Shown: positions 28,286-38,581 of the stretch, piece by piece
Layout of the letters: every line of letters starts with the position of its first letter
Numbering within the stretch: the stretch's first letter is position 1
Assembly: GCF_000376245.1 (NCBI RefSeq)
Contig: NZ_AQXM01000064.1
Span: 181,362 to 245,361, forward strand
DNA length: 64,000 nucleotides
DNA from: Acaricomes phytoseiuli DSM 14247
GTDB taxonomy: Bacteria; Actinomycetota; Actinomycetes; Actinomycetales; Micrococcaceae
Direction of reading: 5' to 3'
Notes under the pieces: generated by a model
Databases searched by the model: none
Told to the model about the DNA's origin: nothing
What the model saw: the letters and a program-made list of their open reading frames with translations, nothing else
Position numbers and translations under genes: made by a program

Positions 28286-31200
28286 TTAGAGCTCTGAGGC
28301 CGGAACTCCTACGCCCAGGATCATCGGCTCCACCACTGGCTTCGTCTCCTTCTGGGCGGCTTTCTGCGCATCCTGACTCTTTCCGCTGTGCTTCTTCGGC
28401 GCCTGCGCCGAGCGCGGTTTTCTGGTTCTGCGCTGGGGCACCTCGGACTGGGACGCATCGGCCTCAGGTTCCGGGGAGCTGGACTCAGTGCCCTGCGCCG
28501 CTGGCAGCGCGGCATCCAGCGCGGTGCTGTTCGCCGCCCCCTGAGCACGGCCTGCAGCCCGACGTCGCCGAGCACGCGGGCGCCCTGCAGCCTCCTCCGG
28601 AACGCCTCCGTCGGAATCCTGGGATGCTGCCCCCTCCGGCTCAGGAGCCATATGGTCGAAGACATCACTGAGCCGGTCCAGCGTGAGCTCCGGCTGAGGT
28701 GCCGAAGCGGCTGCCGGCTCTTGTGCTGATTTCTCCGCGCGAGGCAGTTCCACTGTGTCCGCCCCGAAGGTCAGCACAGCGTGGCTTTCATCTGCTCCGG
28801 AACCGGCCTGCCCTGTTTCACTAGGTGCCGGGCTCTGCTCAGATATCCGGTCGAACTTCTGCTGATCCGGCTGGGCGCTGGGCTCATCTCCGGCTTCAGC
28901 CTCGGGATGGTGCGCCGCCATTGCGGCTGCGGCGATCGTCGCAAAAGCCTGGCGGGTCGCTTCGGCCTGAGCGGCCTTCACCTCGCCGCCTTCCTCGTCC
29001 TGACCTGGCTGAGTCTCGACCTCGGCAGCATTGTTGTTCTGCTTCCGCTGCCGATTGCGTCGCTTCTCGCTGCGACTTTCCTTGCCACCGCCCTGATTGC
29101 CCTGGTTGTTGCCACCTTGACGCTGCTGATCCGACTGCGGCGCAGCAGCGTGGGTGGTGCGGTGCTCCACGGGCTCTTCGTGCGTTACGACGCCGCGGCC
29201 GGCGCAGGCATCGCACTGCTCGCCAAAGACTTCCAACAGACCGGTGCCCATGCGCTTGCGGGTCATCTGGATGAGACCCAACGAGGTCACCTCGGCTACC
29301 TGGTGCTTGGTGCGATCCCGGCCCAAGCATTCGACCAGGCGACGCAGCACCAAGTCCCGGTTAGATTCGAGCACCATATCGATAAAGTCGATGACGATGA
29401 TGCCGCCGATATCCCGCAGTCTCAGCTGGCGCACCACTTCTTCAGCGGCCTCGAGATTGTTCTTGGTAACGGTTTCCTCGAGGTTGCCGCCTGACCCGGT
29501 GAATTTTCCGGTATTCACATCGATCACGGTCATCGCCTCGGTGCGGTCGATAACGAGCGAACCGCCAGAAGGCAGGAAGACCTTTCGATCGAGTGCTTTG
29601 TTGATCTGCTCGGTGACCCGATACTCGGTGAAGATATCTTCCGGCTGATCCCACCTCTTCAGACGGTCCAGTAGGTCCGGGGCGACATAGGTCACATACG
29701 CCTCGATCGTATCCCAGGCCTCGTTTCCGGCGACGACGAGCTGCGAGAAGTCCTCATTGAAGACATCGCGGACTACTTTGATAGTGAGGTCCGGTTCCGC
29801 ATAGAGCATCTCCGGAGCGAGTGTCTTCTTGGAGTTCGCCCGGGATTCGATGTTCTCCCACTGCGCCCGCAGCCGGTTGATGTCGTTGACCAGCTCTTCT
29901 TCGCTGGCGCCCTCGGCTGCGGTGCGCACGATCACTCCGGCGCCTTCGGGCAGATTGTCCTTGAGGATCCGCTTGAGCCGGTTCCGTTCGACATCGGGGA
30001 GCTTCCGGGAAATACCGGTCATGGAACCACCGGGGACATAGACCAGGTAGCGTCCGGGCAAGGAGATCTGGCTCGTCAGTCGGGCGCCTTTCTGCCCTAC
30101 CGGATCCTTGGTGACCTGAACCAGTACAGAGTCGCCCGATTTGAGGACGTTCTCGATGCGCCGAGGAGAGTTGCCCAGCTTGGCCGCATCCCAGACGACC
30201 TCACCGGCGTAGAGCACAGCGTTGCGCCCGCGTCCAATATCCACGAAAGCGGCCTCCATGCTCGGCAGGACGTTTTGGACTTTGCCCAGGTAGACGTTGC
30301 CGATGAGTGAATCCTGCTGCGTCCTGGAGACGAAGTGCTCCGCAAGCACACCGTCTTCCAGGACTCCGATCTGGATCCTGTCATCGCGCTGCCGGACGAC
30401 CATGGTCCGATCCACAGACTCGCGCCGCGCCAGGAACTCAGCCTCGGTGATGACATGGCGGCGGCGTCCGCTCTCCCGGGATTCCCGGCGACGCTGCTTT
30501 TTGGCCTCCAGTCGGGTGGAGCCCTTGACCGCGGCTACTTTGTCTTTATCGCCCCCGGCGTCCCCCCCATTACGGGGAGCACGAACCCGGGTAACGGTAT
30601 TGGGCGGATCGTCTTCCCCGCCGCCGGTCAGCTCGATATCGCTATCGCCGCGGCGACGCCTGCGGCGCCTGCGCAATGCCTCCCCGTCGTCTTCCTGGCC
30701 TGGGTGGCTTTCGTCGGCCTCTGCGCCCTCGGCCGCGCTCTGCGTTTTGTTGTCCGAGCCGACTTCAACTTTGCCCCGGCGTCCGCGGCTGCGCCGCCGC
30801 TGACGGCCTTCCAGCTGCTCGTCGAGTTCATCGTCCGACTCCTGCTCGCGGGAGGCTCGGGATGTTGCTGCCTTCGGTGCTGACGCTGCGAACTGGGAAA
30901 AATCCGGGGCCTGGAAGAGCATTGAGGCCGGCGCGGCAGCAGGAGTTGAGGCCTCGGCGGGCGAGGACTCAAGCGAGCTTCCAGGCTGAACCTCAGCGGT
31001 TTCGGCGTCCTGGGCGGCCGCTACCGGCTCTGCCGAAGCAGCGCGCTTCCGGCTTCTGCGCTGGGGCACAGCCTTCTGATCTTGGTCGGTCTCGGCCTGC
31101 TCTGCTGCCTGATCGGCATCTTCCGGAGCTGCAACTGCCTTCTTTTTCCGACCGCCGCGCTGCGGTTTCTTGGCGGGTTTCTTCTCCGCTTCAGGCCCCG

Positions 31201-31414
31201 GGAGGCTGCCAGCCTCTGCAGAAGACTGCGCCGATATTTCTTGCACTTCTTCTGTCGCCGGGGCCTCTGCATTACCCTCGGGGCTCTTCTGAGCCTTCTT
31301 GGAGGTTCTTACGGCCTGATCGGCTTTGTCTGCGGTCTTCTTCTTCGTCGAACGGCGAGACTTTACGGTTGCTTCTTGCTCGGGCAATGGTGCAACGTTC
31401 TCTTCAATCTCCAT
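28286..31414 (-). CDS. rne: Ribonuclease E/G
   Basis: Endoribonuclease of rRNA processing and mRNA decay, 1042 residues. The catalytic core (about residues 335-770) has the S1 RNA-binding domain (near 375-450), RNase H-like and DNase I-like parts including VIDVNTGKFTG with DIGGIIVIDFIDM, and the Zn-link CDACAG near residue 735. Both flanks are long, charged and low-complexity, rich in Lys, Glu, Ala and Gln. This N-terminal arm is typical of actinobacterial RNase E. The ATG giving MEIEENVAP follows GGTGGAG. It precedes the rplU-rpmA group in mycobacteria; here thiD-tenA is inserted between. Confidence 0.96.
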   Translation of the reverse strand: MEIEENVAPLPEQEATVKSRRSTKKKTADKADQAVRTSKKAQKSPEGNAEAPATEEVQEISAQSSAEAGSLPGPEAEKKPAKKPQRGGRKKKAVAAPEDADQAAEQAETDQDQKAVPQRRSRKRAASAEPVAAAQDAETAEVQPGSSLESSPAEASTPAAAPASMLFQAPDFSQFAASAPKAATSRASREQESDDELDEQLEGRQRRRSRGRRGKVEVGSDNKTQSAAEGAEADESHPGQEDDGEALRRRRRRRRGDSDIELTGGGEDDPPNTVTRVRAPRNGGDAGGDKDKVAAVKGSTRLEAKKQRRRESRESGRRRHVITEAEFLARRESVDRTMVVRQRDDRIQIGVLEDGVLAEHFVSRTQQDSLIGNVYLGKVQNVLPSMEAAFVDIGRGRNAVLYAGEVVWDAAKLGNSPRRIENVLKSGDSVLVQVTKDPVGQKGARLTSQISLPGRYLVYVPGGSMTGISRKLPDVERNRLKRILKDNLPEGAGVIVRTAAEGASEEELVNDINRLRAQWENIESRANSKKTLAPEMLYAEPDLTIKVVRDVFNEDFSQLVVAGNEAWDTIEAYVTYVAPDLLDRLKRWDQPEDIFTEYRVTEQINKALDRKVFLPSGGSLVIDRTEAMTVIDVNTGKFTGSGGNLEETVTKNNLEAAEEVVRQLRLRDIGGIIVIDFIDMVLESNRDLVLRRLVECLGRDRTKHQVAEVTSLGLIQMTRKRMGTGLLEVFGEQCDACAGRGVVTHEEPVEHRTTHAAAPQSDQQRQGGNNQGNQGGGKESRSEKRRNRQRKQNNNAAEVETQPGQDEEGGEVKAAQAEATRQAFATIAAAAMAAHHPEAEAGDEPSAQPDQQKFDRISEQSPAPSETGQAGSGADESHAVLTFGADTVELPRAEKSAQEPAAASAPQPELTLDRLSDVFDHMAPEPEGAASQDSDGGVPEEAAGRPRARRRRAAGRAQGAANSTALDAALPAAQGTESSSPEPEADASQSEVPQRRTRKPRSAQAPKKHSGKSQDAQKAAQKETKPVVEPMILGVGVPASEL

Positions 31415-31778
31415 GTTTAGCTGTACTCCACCCCGACGGAACCGCCACATTCAATGCCGGCCGGGCTCTGGTGCCGATACCCTCGGGCTTCGGCTGAAAG
31501 TCGATGAGCTACGAGCCCGCACGCCCCGTTCATGGGGAAACGACGATGACTCGCCAGCGCTGAGCCTCGATCAGCAGAATCTTCCTCGAAACGCCTATCT
31601 GACGCAGTTACGATACGGACACTGCTCCGAGCCTGTTCCCTGAGCGGGAAGCCATAGCGCTGGACCGGAGAATGCATGTGGCACATTCTGCCGACCAGGA
31701 TTCATTATCTCATAGTGAAGATCGCACAGTGAAGCGGAAGCTGTGCAGGAACCCAGCCGTCATGGTTAGAATCAGCGC
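31415..31778. other. Divergent intergenic region rne / VKOR
   Basis: A 364-bp divergent region. The plus-strand side ends in the candidate leaderless -10 at 31767-31772. The minus-strand side presumably holds the rne promoter and long leader (RNase E mRNAs often autoregulate), but I cannot define it. No gene found. Confidence 0.45.
31767..31772 (+). promoter_or_regulatory. Possible -10 box of a leaderless VKOR transcript
   Basis: TAGAAT sits six bases before the ATG of the VKOR gene, and no ribosome-binding site precedes it. That spacing places transcription start at or near the ATG, as in leaderless actinobacterial mRNAs. Confidence 0.5.
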
Positions 31779-32489
31779 ATGGCCACGTCGAAAAATCCCG
31801 CCCGCCTGGAGTCTGCTCCTGACGCCTCATCTTCAGTCACCGGAGCCGAGAGCGCTTCCGCTTCGGGCGTGTCGCAAGGACAAGGAGCAGCCCCCGCTGG
31901 GCCTTACATCAGCCGGGGCAAACCTTTTGCAGCGCTACTCCTGGTAACCGGCATCATCGGTTTCCTGGCTTCTTTAACCCTCCTCCTGGAGCGGATCGAG
32001 CTCTACAAGAATCCCACAGCGACGCTATCCTGCGACTTCACCGCCGTGGTCTCCTGCGGTTCCACAATGGAGAACTGGCAGGCGGCACTCTTCGGATTCC
32101 CGAACCCGCTGATCGGTGTTGTCAGTTTCAGCGTCGTGATCACCGTGGCCATGGCGATCCTTGCCGGGGCCAACTTCTCCCGATGGTTCTGGCTCTGCTT
32201 CCAGTTGGGTGTCACCTTGGGCATGGTGTTCGTGACCTGGCTCTGGTCGCAGGCGCTTTTCGCGATCAATCTGCTCTGCCCTTACTGCATGGTGGTCTGG
32301 GCCATGATGATCCCGCTGTTCATCTGGACGACCATCCGGAACCTGGTGCACGCAGTGCTCCCCGCCCCGGCCGGCCTCACCAAATTCCTCTCCAGCTGGG
32401 GCTGGACCCTGGTGATCCTGATCTACATTGCAGTTACGGCCAGTATCTTCTTCCGCTTCATCAATGTCTTCATCGGCAGCAACGCCTGA
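31779..32489 (+). CDS. Vitamin K epoxide reductase (VKOR) family membrane protein
   Basis: Polytopic thiol oxidoreductase of 236 residues that reoxidises DsbA-like proteins using menaquinone in actinobacteria. After a Pro/Ala/Ser-rich N-terminal tail (~50 residues) come four to five transmembrane segments. The periplasmic shuttle cysteine pair is in CDFTAVVSC and the catalytic CPYC is in LLCPYCMVVW. A dedicated disulfide-generating partner (DsbA) is not adjacent. Convergent with ndk, 60 bp away. Confidence 0.92.
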   Translation: MATSKNPARLESAPDASSSVTGAESASASGVSQGQGAAPAGPYISRGKPFAALLLVTGIIGFLASLTLLLERIELYKNPTATLSCDFTAVVSCGSTMENWQAALFGFPNPLIGVVSFSVVITVAMAILAGANFSRWFWLCFQLGVTLGMVFVTWLWSQALFAINLLCPYCMVVWAMMIPLFIWTTIRNLVHAVLPAPAGLTKFLSSWGWTLVILIYIAVTASIFFRFINVFIGSNA

Positions 32490-32549
32490 TAGCCCCGCCC
32501 GCTGACTCAGCGGTGCGGCGATCAGGCGCGGCAAGATTCAAGCCCGAGT

Positions 32550-32963
32550 CTAGAACCAGATGCCGATCTCGCGCTCGGCGGACTCTGCGGAATCCGAGCC
32601 GTGCACCAGGTTCTGCTGCACCGCCTGCCCCCAGTCACGGCCGTAGTCTCCGCGGATGCTGCCGGGGGCCGCGGTGGTCGGGTCAGTGGTCCCGGCCAGA
32701 GAACGGAAGCCTTCGATGACCCGCTCCCCTTCGAAGATCGCTGCCACGATCGGCCCAGACAACATGAATTCCAACAGCGGCTCGTAAAACGGCTTGCCCT
32801 CGTGCTCCGCGTAATGCGCGGCGAGCTGTTCCCTGGAGGCCCGCACCTGCTTCAGTTCAGCGAGACGGTAGCCTTTGGCCTCGATCCGGGCCAGGATGGC
32901 CCCGGTCAGATTCCGGGCCACGCCATCCGGCTTGACGAGAACGAGCGTGCGTTGGGCAGTCAT
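32550..32963 (-). CDS. ndk: Nucleoside diphosphate kinase
   Basis: Balances NTP pools through a phosphohistidine intermediate. 137 residues: TLVLVKPDGVARNL at the N-terminus, GSIRGDYG, and the active histidine in NLVHGSDSAESA. The ATG follows a GGAGGCACTG site; an upstream in-frame start adds 15 non-family residues. It is last in ileS-folC-DUF4233-ndk, the order also seen as folC-Rv2446c-ndk in M. tuberculosis. Confidence 0.97.
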   Translation of the reverse strand: MTAQRTLVLVKPDGVARNLTGAILARIEAKGYRLAELKQVRASREQLAAHYAEHEGKPFYEPLLEFMLSGPIVAAIFEGERVIEGFRSLAGTTDPTTAAPGSIRGDYGRDWGQAVQQNLVHGSDSAESAEREIGIWF

Positions 32964-33017
32964 CAGTGCCTCCTGATCAGTGACGATGTTATGAAAAGAA
33001 AAAGACAAATCGCGAGA

Positions 33018-33482
33018 TCAGTCTACGGGGTTCTCGCGCTCCCAACGCTCCTGAGCGGCATCCCGCAAGGCATTCTCCTGATCTATCCGGCGGCCGAGGA
33101 AAAGCGCGTACCACCAGGCGCCGGCGAAAAGCGGTCCGATAATGAACATCATCGGCTCCACGAACCCCAGCGCGATCAGAGCGAACTGAAGCAGCCAGCC
33201 GAAGCCGATGCCCCAGGGCTTTTTCAGCACGGCACAGGCCAGGACGAGCAGGGCGCTCAAAACCAGCCCGGCGCTGAGGATCACGGCGGCGGGGATCTCA
33301 GAGGAACGCAGACCGAAGATCACCAGCGTGGCGAAGAACGCTACGAAAGACTCCAAGGCCAGCACGCTGGAGGCCAGCATGATCTTGGTCGAACGGCGCT
33401 GCCGCTTCATACCCGGGTGCCATTCGCGCTGGGCTTTGGTTTGATGTTTCCCGGTTCGACGTTCCCCGCTCTGCCGCGCCAT
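33018..33482 (-). CDS. DUF4233 membrane protein
   Basis: Conserved actinobacterial membrane protein of 154 residues. After a basic N-terminal tail of about 30 residues there are four hydrophobic segments (LASSVLALESFVAFFATLV, AVILSAGLVLSALLVLACA, LLQFALIALGF and a following GPLFAGAWWYALFLG). Function unknown. It always sits between folC and ndk in relatives (Rv2446c position). Its ATG overlaps the folC stop by one base (TGATG), indicating translational coupling. Confidence 0.85.
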   Translation of the reverse strand: MARQSGERRTGKHQTKAQREWHPGMKRQRRSTKIMLASSVLALESFVAFFATLVIFGLRSSEIPAAVILSAGLVLSALLVLACAVLKKPWGIGFGWLLQFALIALGFVEPMMFIIGPLFAGAWWYALFLGRRIDQENALRDAAQERWERENPVD

Positions 33483-34852
33483 CAGCTCTTCCCCAGTAGA
33501 ATACGGGCCTCTGCGACAAGGGTAATCGAACCGGTCACCAGCACCGCTCCAGCGAGATCGGCGCTGGATTCAGCCCGCTCCACCGCCCATTCAATGGCAT
33601 CGTCGAGCTTCTCTGCGATATGCACGTCCTCTTCCGCGTACCCCGCATCCACCGCGAGCTCAGCGAGCTCGCCCGCAGGGATCGCCCGTGGAGAACCGGA
33701 CTGAGTCAGGCAGATCTCGCCGAAGGACTCCGCGGTCTCGGGCAAGTCGAGTGATTCCCGCAACTGGTTCAGGATCTCCCCGGCATCTTTATCCTGCAGC
33801 ACGCCCAGAACCACCACGAGCTTGCTGAAGCTGAAAGCCTCTTGAAGAGCTTCGACGCTGGCCTTGACCCCCGCTGGATTATGCGCCGCATCCACCACGA
33901 TGGTCGGTGCGCTCCGCACGACTTCCAAGCGCCCCGGGGAACTCACCAGGGCGAAAGCGTCCTGCAACACTTCGAGCGATAGCTCCTTGTCTCCGCCTCC
34001 GATAAAAGCCTCGAGCGCGGCTACCGCGACCGCGGCGTTCTCCGCCTGATGCGCTCCGTGCAGCGGCAGCATCAGCTCCGGGTAGCGCCCGGCCAGGCCC
34101 TGGATGGTGAGCAACTGCCCGCCCACCGCGACCTGCCGCTCCACCACCCCGAACTCGACGCCTTCGAACCGGAAGGGCACCCCGGTTTCCTGGGCTTTCT
34201 CCAGCAGCACCTGCGCAGCGTCCGCGGGCTGAGCCGCGGAGACCAGGAAACCACCGGGCTTGATGATTCCGGCTTTCTCCACCGCGATCTCCCCGGGCGT
34301 CTCCCCCAGCAGGTCGGTGTGATCCAAGGAGATCGGCGTGACCACGGAAACCGTGCCATCAGCGACATTAGTGGCATCGGTGATACCGCCCAGTCCCACC
34401 TCGACGACCGCGACATCGACCGGTTCATCGGCGAAGATCGCGAAAGCCAGGACCGTGAGCGTTTCGAAGTAGGTCAGCCTCGGCTGCCCCTGGGCTTCGA
34501 GCTCTTGATCGACCATATTCAATTGCGGCTGGATCTCTTCCCAGATCCGCACGAAGGTCTCATCCGGCACCGGCTCGCCATCGATGCTGATCCGCTCCGT
34601 CACCTGGCTCAGATGCGGGCTGGTGAGTCGACCGGTGCGCAACTGGGAGGCCCGTAGCCCAGCTTCGATGATCCTGGCGGTCGAGGTCTTTCCGTTGGTC
34701 CCCGTCAGATGGATCACCGGGTACGCCCGCTGCGGCTCGCCGAACAGCTCCATAGCCCGGCGCATGGGCTCGAGCCGGGGCTCCATCTTGTTCTCCGGGG
34801 CGCGCTCCAGCAGATCAGTGTAGATGCTTGCTACCGAGTGTTCTTCGCTCAT
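33482..34852 (-). CDS. folC: Bifunctional dihydrofolate/folylpolyglutamate synthase
   Basis: Adds L-glutamate to dihydropteroate and then to reduced folates. The 456-residue protein has the P-loop [14 protein letters not shown] (near residue 48), the omega-loop region with [11 protein letters not shown], the carbamylated-lysine-like GVEKAG region and the C-terminal DAAHNPAG motif. It is coupled to ileS by a 4-bp ATGA overlap. The same pairing with a tRNA synthetase occurs in mycobacteria, where valS is the partner. Confidence 0.96.
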   Translation of the reverse strand: MSEEHSVASIYTDLLERAPENKMEPRLEPMRRAMELFGEPQRAYPVIHLTGTNGKTSTARIIEAGLRASQLRTGRLTSPHLSQVTERISIDGEPVPDETFVRIWEEIQPQLNMVDQELEAQGQPRLTYFETLTVLAFAIFADEPVDVAVVEVGLGGITDATNVADGTVSVVTPISLDHTDLLGETPGEIAVEKAGIIKPGGFLVSAAQPADAAQVLLEKAQETGVPFRFEGVEFGVVERQVAVGGQLLTIQGLAGRYPELMLPLHGAHQAENAAVAVAALEAFIGGGDKELSLEVLQDAFALVSSPGRLEVVRSAPTIVVDAAHNPAGVKASVEALQEAFSFSKLVVVLGVLQDKDAGEILNQLRESLDLPETAESFGEICLTQSGSPRAIPAGELAELAVDAGYAEEDVHIAEKLDDAIEWAVERAESSADLAGAVLVTGSITLVAEARILLGKS

Positions 34853-37800
34853 CCCTCTGCCCCTTCTTCAGCACTGCTGCGCGTCACGTTCACGGTCATC
34901 TCCTCGGCTCCCGCAGCGGTCGGCACCAAAACCAGCTGAACCGATAGCGTCTCGGCGCGGACCAGAGTCTCGTTGCGGGATACCGCGTCGAGGGTGTCCT
35001 GCGGGGCCTGGATGGTGGTCACGATGCGATCGCTGACCTGCAGGCCGGCGTCTTTACGGGCCTGCTGGATAGTGCGCACCAAGTCCCGCGCGGTGCCTTC
35101 GGCCTCGAGCTCCGGGGTCACCTCGGTGTCCAGCACCACGAAGCCCCCACGAGGGCCAGCAAACCCCGGTAGCATTGCTACTGTCTCAAACTGCTTACCC
35201 TCTTCCGAAGAGATAACACTTCTAGCGTCATACTCGCCTTCAATCAGTCGGATGCCACCAGCAATAACGATGTTTTCAATAACCACATCGCCGTCTGTAC
35301 GCATCGTCCATTCCCAGTCGCCGGTCTTCGCTCCCCTGATTGCTTTCTGAACCTCTTTACCCAATCTTGGTCCCGCTACACGAGCGTCAACAATAAGCTC
35401 GCTCCTAATCCCGTACCGTGCTGCTGAAGCTCCATTTCTCATCGCAAAATTCACAGACTTTACATTGAGTTCATCAGCTATAAGGTCAGCAAAGGGTTCA
35501 AGAGAATCAGGATCCTCAATGACGATAGTGAGCGCCGCGAGCGGGAGTCGGACCCGCAGTTTCGCAGCTTTGCGCAGTGAGGAGCCGACCGAGCAGATCT
35601 GCCGGACGGTCTCCATCGCGGCGACCAGGGGCAAATCCTGCTCGAACTCATCGGCTCCTTCTACCGCGGCGGGCCAATCGGTCAGATGCACGGAGCGCCC
35701 ACCGGTCAGGCCGCGCCAGATCTCCTCGGTGACCAGGGGCAGCAGCGGTGCCGCCACCCGGCACACCGCTTCGAGCCCGGTGTAGAGCGCGTCGAAAGCG
35801 TCCGGATCCTCATCGAAGAAGCGCTGCCGGGAGCGCCGGACGTACCAGTTGGTTAGCATATCCAGATAATCCCGGAGCAGCTCGCAGGCGGTGGAGATAT
35901 CGTAGTCCGCCAGGGCCTCACCGAGCTGCCGGACGAGCAGCCCGGTATTGGAGAGCAGATAACGATCCAAGCTGTCCTGGTAGCCCCGATAGCGCAGCTG
36001 CGCCCGGTACCCCTCCCCCTGGTTCGCGGCGTTCGCGTAGAGGGAGAAGAAGCTGTAGACGTTCCACAACGGCAGCAGCACTTGACGAACACCGTCCCGG
36101 ATGCCCTGCTCCATGACGATGAGGTTGCCGCCGCGCAGAATCGGCGAAGCCATCAGGAACCAGCGCATGGCATCGGAGCCATCCCGGTCGAAGACCTCGG
36201 TGACATCCGGGTAGTTGCGCAGGCTCTTGGACATCTTCTGGCCATCTGAGCCGAGCACGATGCCGTGGCTGATCACATTCTTGAAGGCTGGGCGGTCGAA
36301 GAGCGCCGTGGAGAGGATATGCAGCATATAGAACCAGCCGCGGGTCTGGCCGATGTACTCGGTGATGAAGTCCGCAGGGCTGTGCGTGTCGAACCATTCC
36401 CGGTTCTCGAACGGGTAATGCACCTGGCCATAAGGCATCGACCCCGAATCGAACCAGACATCGAGCACATCCTCGACCCGGCGCATCGTGGACTGGCCTT
36501 CTGCAGCGCTGCGCGGATCATCCGGGTTCGGCCGGGTCAACTCGTCGATGAAGGGCCGGTGCAGATCCACTTCGCCCTCATGGTTCCGGGGCAGGCGGCC
36601 GAAATCGGTCTCCAGCTCAGCGAGGGAGCCATAGACGTCGACCCGCGGGTATGCCGGATCATCGGAGACCCAGACCGGGATCGGGCTGCCCCAGTAACGG
36701 TTGCGGCTGATCGACCAGTCCCGGGCGTTCTCGAGCCATTTGCCGAACTGGCCGTCTTTGACGTTTCCGGGGATCCAGTTGATCTCCTGGTTGAGTTCGA
36801 GCATCCGGTCCTTGAACTCGGTGACCCGCACGTACCAGGAGGAGACCGCCTTGTAGATGAGCGGGTTCCGGCAGCGCCAGCAGTGCGGGTAGGAGTGCTC
36901 GTAACTGGCTTCGCGGATCAGCCGGCCCGAGGCGCGCAGGATCTTGATGATCGGCTTATTCGCCTCGAAGACCTGCAGGCCTGCGATCTCCGCCAACGGG
37001 GCCTCATCGCTGCCCTCGGGCGGCTCGGCGAACATCGGCAGGAACCGGGCTCCTTCATCGACCGAGACGATCACCGGGATGCCGTGCGCCTCGCTGCTGC
37101 GCTGATCCTCTTCACCGTAGGCACTCGCCTGGTGCACCAGGCCCGTGCCATCGGTCGTGGTGACGTAATCTTCCACCAGCACCTGCCAGGAAGTGCCGGT
37201 GCCCCATTTCTCCTGATCCGCATAGTAATCCCAGAGCGGTGCATAGCGCAGACCGCCCAGCTCCTCGCCTCGGAAGCGCTTCTGAATAGCAGCCTGGGCC
37301 GCTTCGGCGGATTCGAAGCCGAGATCCTTGGCGTAATTCGGCAGCAAAGACTCCGCGAGCAGATAAGCGCCTTGCCCGTTATCAACCACGACGTACTCGA
37401 TCTTCGGGCCGACCGCGATGGAGAAGTTCGTCGGCAGGGTCCAGGGCGTAGTGGTCCAGGCGAGCAGGTTCACGCCCTGCAGTTCAGCAGCCAGCGGCTG
37501 GCCGTCATCGATGATCGGGAAGGCCACGGTGACGGAGAGATCCTGGCGCATCTGGTAAACGTCGTCATCCATCCGCAGCTCATGGTTGGACAGCGGGGTC
37601 TCGTCCTTCCAACAGTACGGAAGCACCCGGAAGCCCTGGTAGGTCAAGCCTTTGGCGTGCAGTTGCTTGAAGGCCCAGAGCACGGACTCCATGTAATCGA
37701 CGTTGAGCGTCTTGTAGTCGTTATCGAAGTCCACCCAGCGCGCCTGGCGAGTGACGTAGTCCCGCCATTCGTGGGCGTACTTCATGACCGATTCGCGCAC

Positions 37801-38244
37801 CGCATCGTTGAACTTGGCGATGCCCATCGCCTCGATCTCGCTTTTTTCGGACATGCCGAGCTGCTTCATCGCCTCGAGCTCGGCGGGCAGCCCGTGGGTG
37901 TCCCAGCCGAAGCGGCGCTCCACTTTGCGCCCGCGCTGGGTCTGGAACCGGGCGACGAGGTCTTTGGCGTAACCGGTCAGCAGATGACCGTAATGCGGCA
38001 AGCCATTGGCGAAAGGCGGGCCGTCATAGAAGACGAACTCGTTGGAGCCCTCGGGCTGCCCTGGCAGTTGTGCGGGGCGCTGGTCGATGCTGGCCTGGAA
38101 AGTGCCGTCCTGGGCCCAGTAGTCGAGCACGCCCTGTTCCAAGGCCGGGAAGGAAACACTCGCGGGCACCCCGGCACTGCCGGCGGCGTCCAGGCCGGTC
38201 GAGACCAAGGGGTAATGGCGCTTATCGTCCATGCGTTCACTCAT
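34849..38244 (-). CDS. ileS: Isoleucine-tRNA ligase
   Basis: Class I synthetase charging tRNA-Ile, 1131 residues, in the long actinobacterial/eukaryote-like size range. The HIGH-equivalent HYGH is at about residue 82 and KMSKS at ~670. The CP1 editing domain lies between, and the anticodon domain and a long C-terminal extension follow. Residues ~905-1020 are encoded by DNA of distinctly lower GC (see findings). The ATG giving [10 protein letters not shown] was chosen because a weak AGGA precedes it and the protein then fits the family. Translation is expected to be controlled by the T-box upstream. Confidence 0.97.
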   Translation of the reverse strand: MSERMDDKRHYPLVSTGLDAAGSAGVPASVSFPALEQGVLDYWAQDGTFQASIDQRPAQLPGQPEGSNEFVFYDGPPFANGLPHYGHLLTGYAKDLVARFQTQRGRKVERRFGWDTHGLPAELEAMKQLGMSEKSEIEAMGIAKFNDAVRESVMKYAHEWRDYVTRQARWVDFDNDYKTLNVDYMESVLWAFKQLHAKGLTYQGFRVLPYCWKDETPLSNHELRMDDDVYQMRQDLSVTVAFPIIDDGQPLAAELQGVNLLAWTTTPWTLPTNFSIAVGPKIEYVVVDNGQGAYLLAESLLPNYAKDLGFESAEAAQAAIQKRFRGEELGGLRYAPLWDYYADQEKWGTGTSWQVLVEDYVTTTDGTGLVHQASAYGEEDQRSSEAHGIPVIVSVDEGARFLPMFAEPPEGSDEAPLAEIAGLQVFEANKPIIKILRASGRLIREASYEHSYPHCWRCRNPLIYKAVSSWYVRVTEFKDRMLELNQEINWIPGNVKDGQFGKWLENARDWSISRNRYWGSPIPVWVSDDPAYPRVDVYGSLAELETDFGRLPRNHEGEVDLHRPFIDELTRPNPDDPRSAAEGQSTMRRVEDVLDVWFDSGSMPYGQVHYPFENREWFDTHSPADFITEYIGQTRGWFYMLHILSTALFDRPAFKNVISHGIVLGSDGQKMSKSLRNYPDVTEVFDRDGSDAMRWFLMASPILRGGNLIVMEQGIRDGVRQVLLPLWNVYSFFSLYANAANQGEGYRAQLRYRGYQDSLDRYLLSNTGLLVRQLGEALADYDISTACELLRDYLDMLTNWYVRRSRQRFFDEDPDAFDALYTGLEAVCRVAAPLLPLVTEEIWRGLTGGRSVHLTDWPAAVEGADEFEQDLPLVAAMETVRQICSVGSSLRKAAKLRVRLPLAALTIVIEDPDSLEPFADLIADELNVKSVNFAMRNGASAARYGIRSELIVDARVAGPRLGKEVQKAIRGAKTGDWEWTMRTDGDVVIENIVIAGGIRLIEGEYDARSVISSEEGKQFETVAMLPGFAGPRGGFVVLDTEVTPELEAEGTARDLVRTIQQARKDAGLQVSDRIVTTIQAPQDTLDAVSRNETLVRAETLSVQLVLVPTAAGAEEMTVNVTRSSAEEGAEG

Positions 38245-38261
38245 CTGGCGGCATCCTGCGG

Positions 38262-38462
38262 TCGTTCCGGTGCAAGGACGATGGCCAGGGCGTCTGCCCG
38301 GCACCGCGGTACCACCTCGCTTGCTGCTCTTCTTCCCACCGAGGCGGGTAGGCAGCCACTCCTCATCAGCTGTCACGGGCTGTCCCGTCCGGTTCTACTG
38401 AGGCATCGCACAGATGCCCGTTCTTCCGGAGGCTCACCGGTGATCGCCGGATCATCGCCTCT
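38262..38462 (-). promoter_or_regulatory. T-box riboswitch, ileS leader
   Basis: The minus strand contains the T-box sequence AGGTGGTACCGCGG (38304-38317). It lies 60 bases upstream of the ileS ATG and after a compact Stem I region with GATCACCGGTGAGCC. The isoleucine specifier ATC is most likely at 38444-38442. Actinobacterial ileS T-boxes of this ultrashort type act on translation initiation: uncharged tRNA-Ile frees the ribosome-binding site. No U-rich intrinsic terminator is seen, in line with that. Confidence 0.93.
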
Positions 38463-38501
38463 TGTGTTCAGTCTAGCCCACTCCTCACCCCGCAGCCCCC
38501 T

Positions 38502-38573
38502 CGTTTTTGATGCCTTCCGTGACTTTTGATGCTGCCCGTAGGCCATCAAAAGTCACGGAAGGCATCAAAAACG
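38502..38573. repeat. Perfect 30-bp inverted repeat with internal TTTTGATG copies
   Basis: The arms 38502-38531 and 38544-38573 are exact reverse complements over 30 bases, with a 12-base loop. Each arm itself holds two TTTTGATG octamers 19 bp apart. It begins 9 bp past the SDR stop codon and lies upstream of the ileS T-box region, so it may end SDR transcription, but arms this long and structured are unusual for a plain terminator. Confidence 0.9.
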
Positions 38574-38581
38574 GCTCGGGT

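Noticed and set aside
31082..31497. Plus-strand frames over the low-complexity arm of rne with hydrophobic stretches
   Set aside because: They are produced by reading the Glu/Ala-rich arm backwards; no start signal or domain.
32499..32513. Short palindrome CCGCTGACTCAGCGG between VKOR and ndk as terminator
   Set aside because: Only 7 bp per arm with a one-base centre and no T-tract; too weak to call.
36265..38529. Plus-strand open frame of 754 codons over ileS
   Set aside because: It is the antisense reflection of the high-GC ileS codons; the composition is not protein-like and it also crosses the T-box region.
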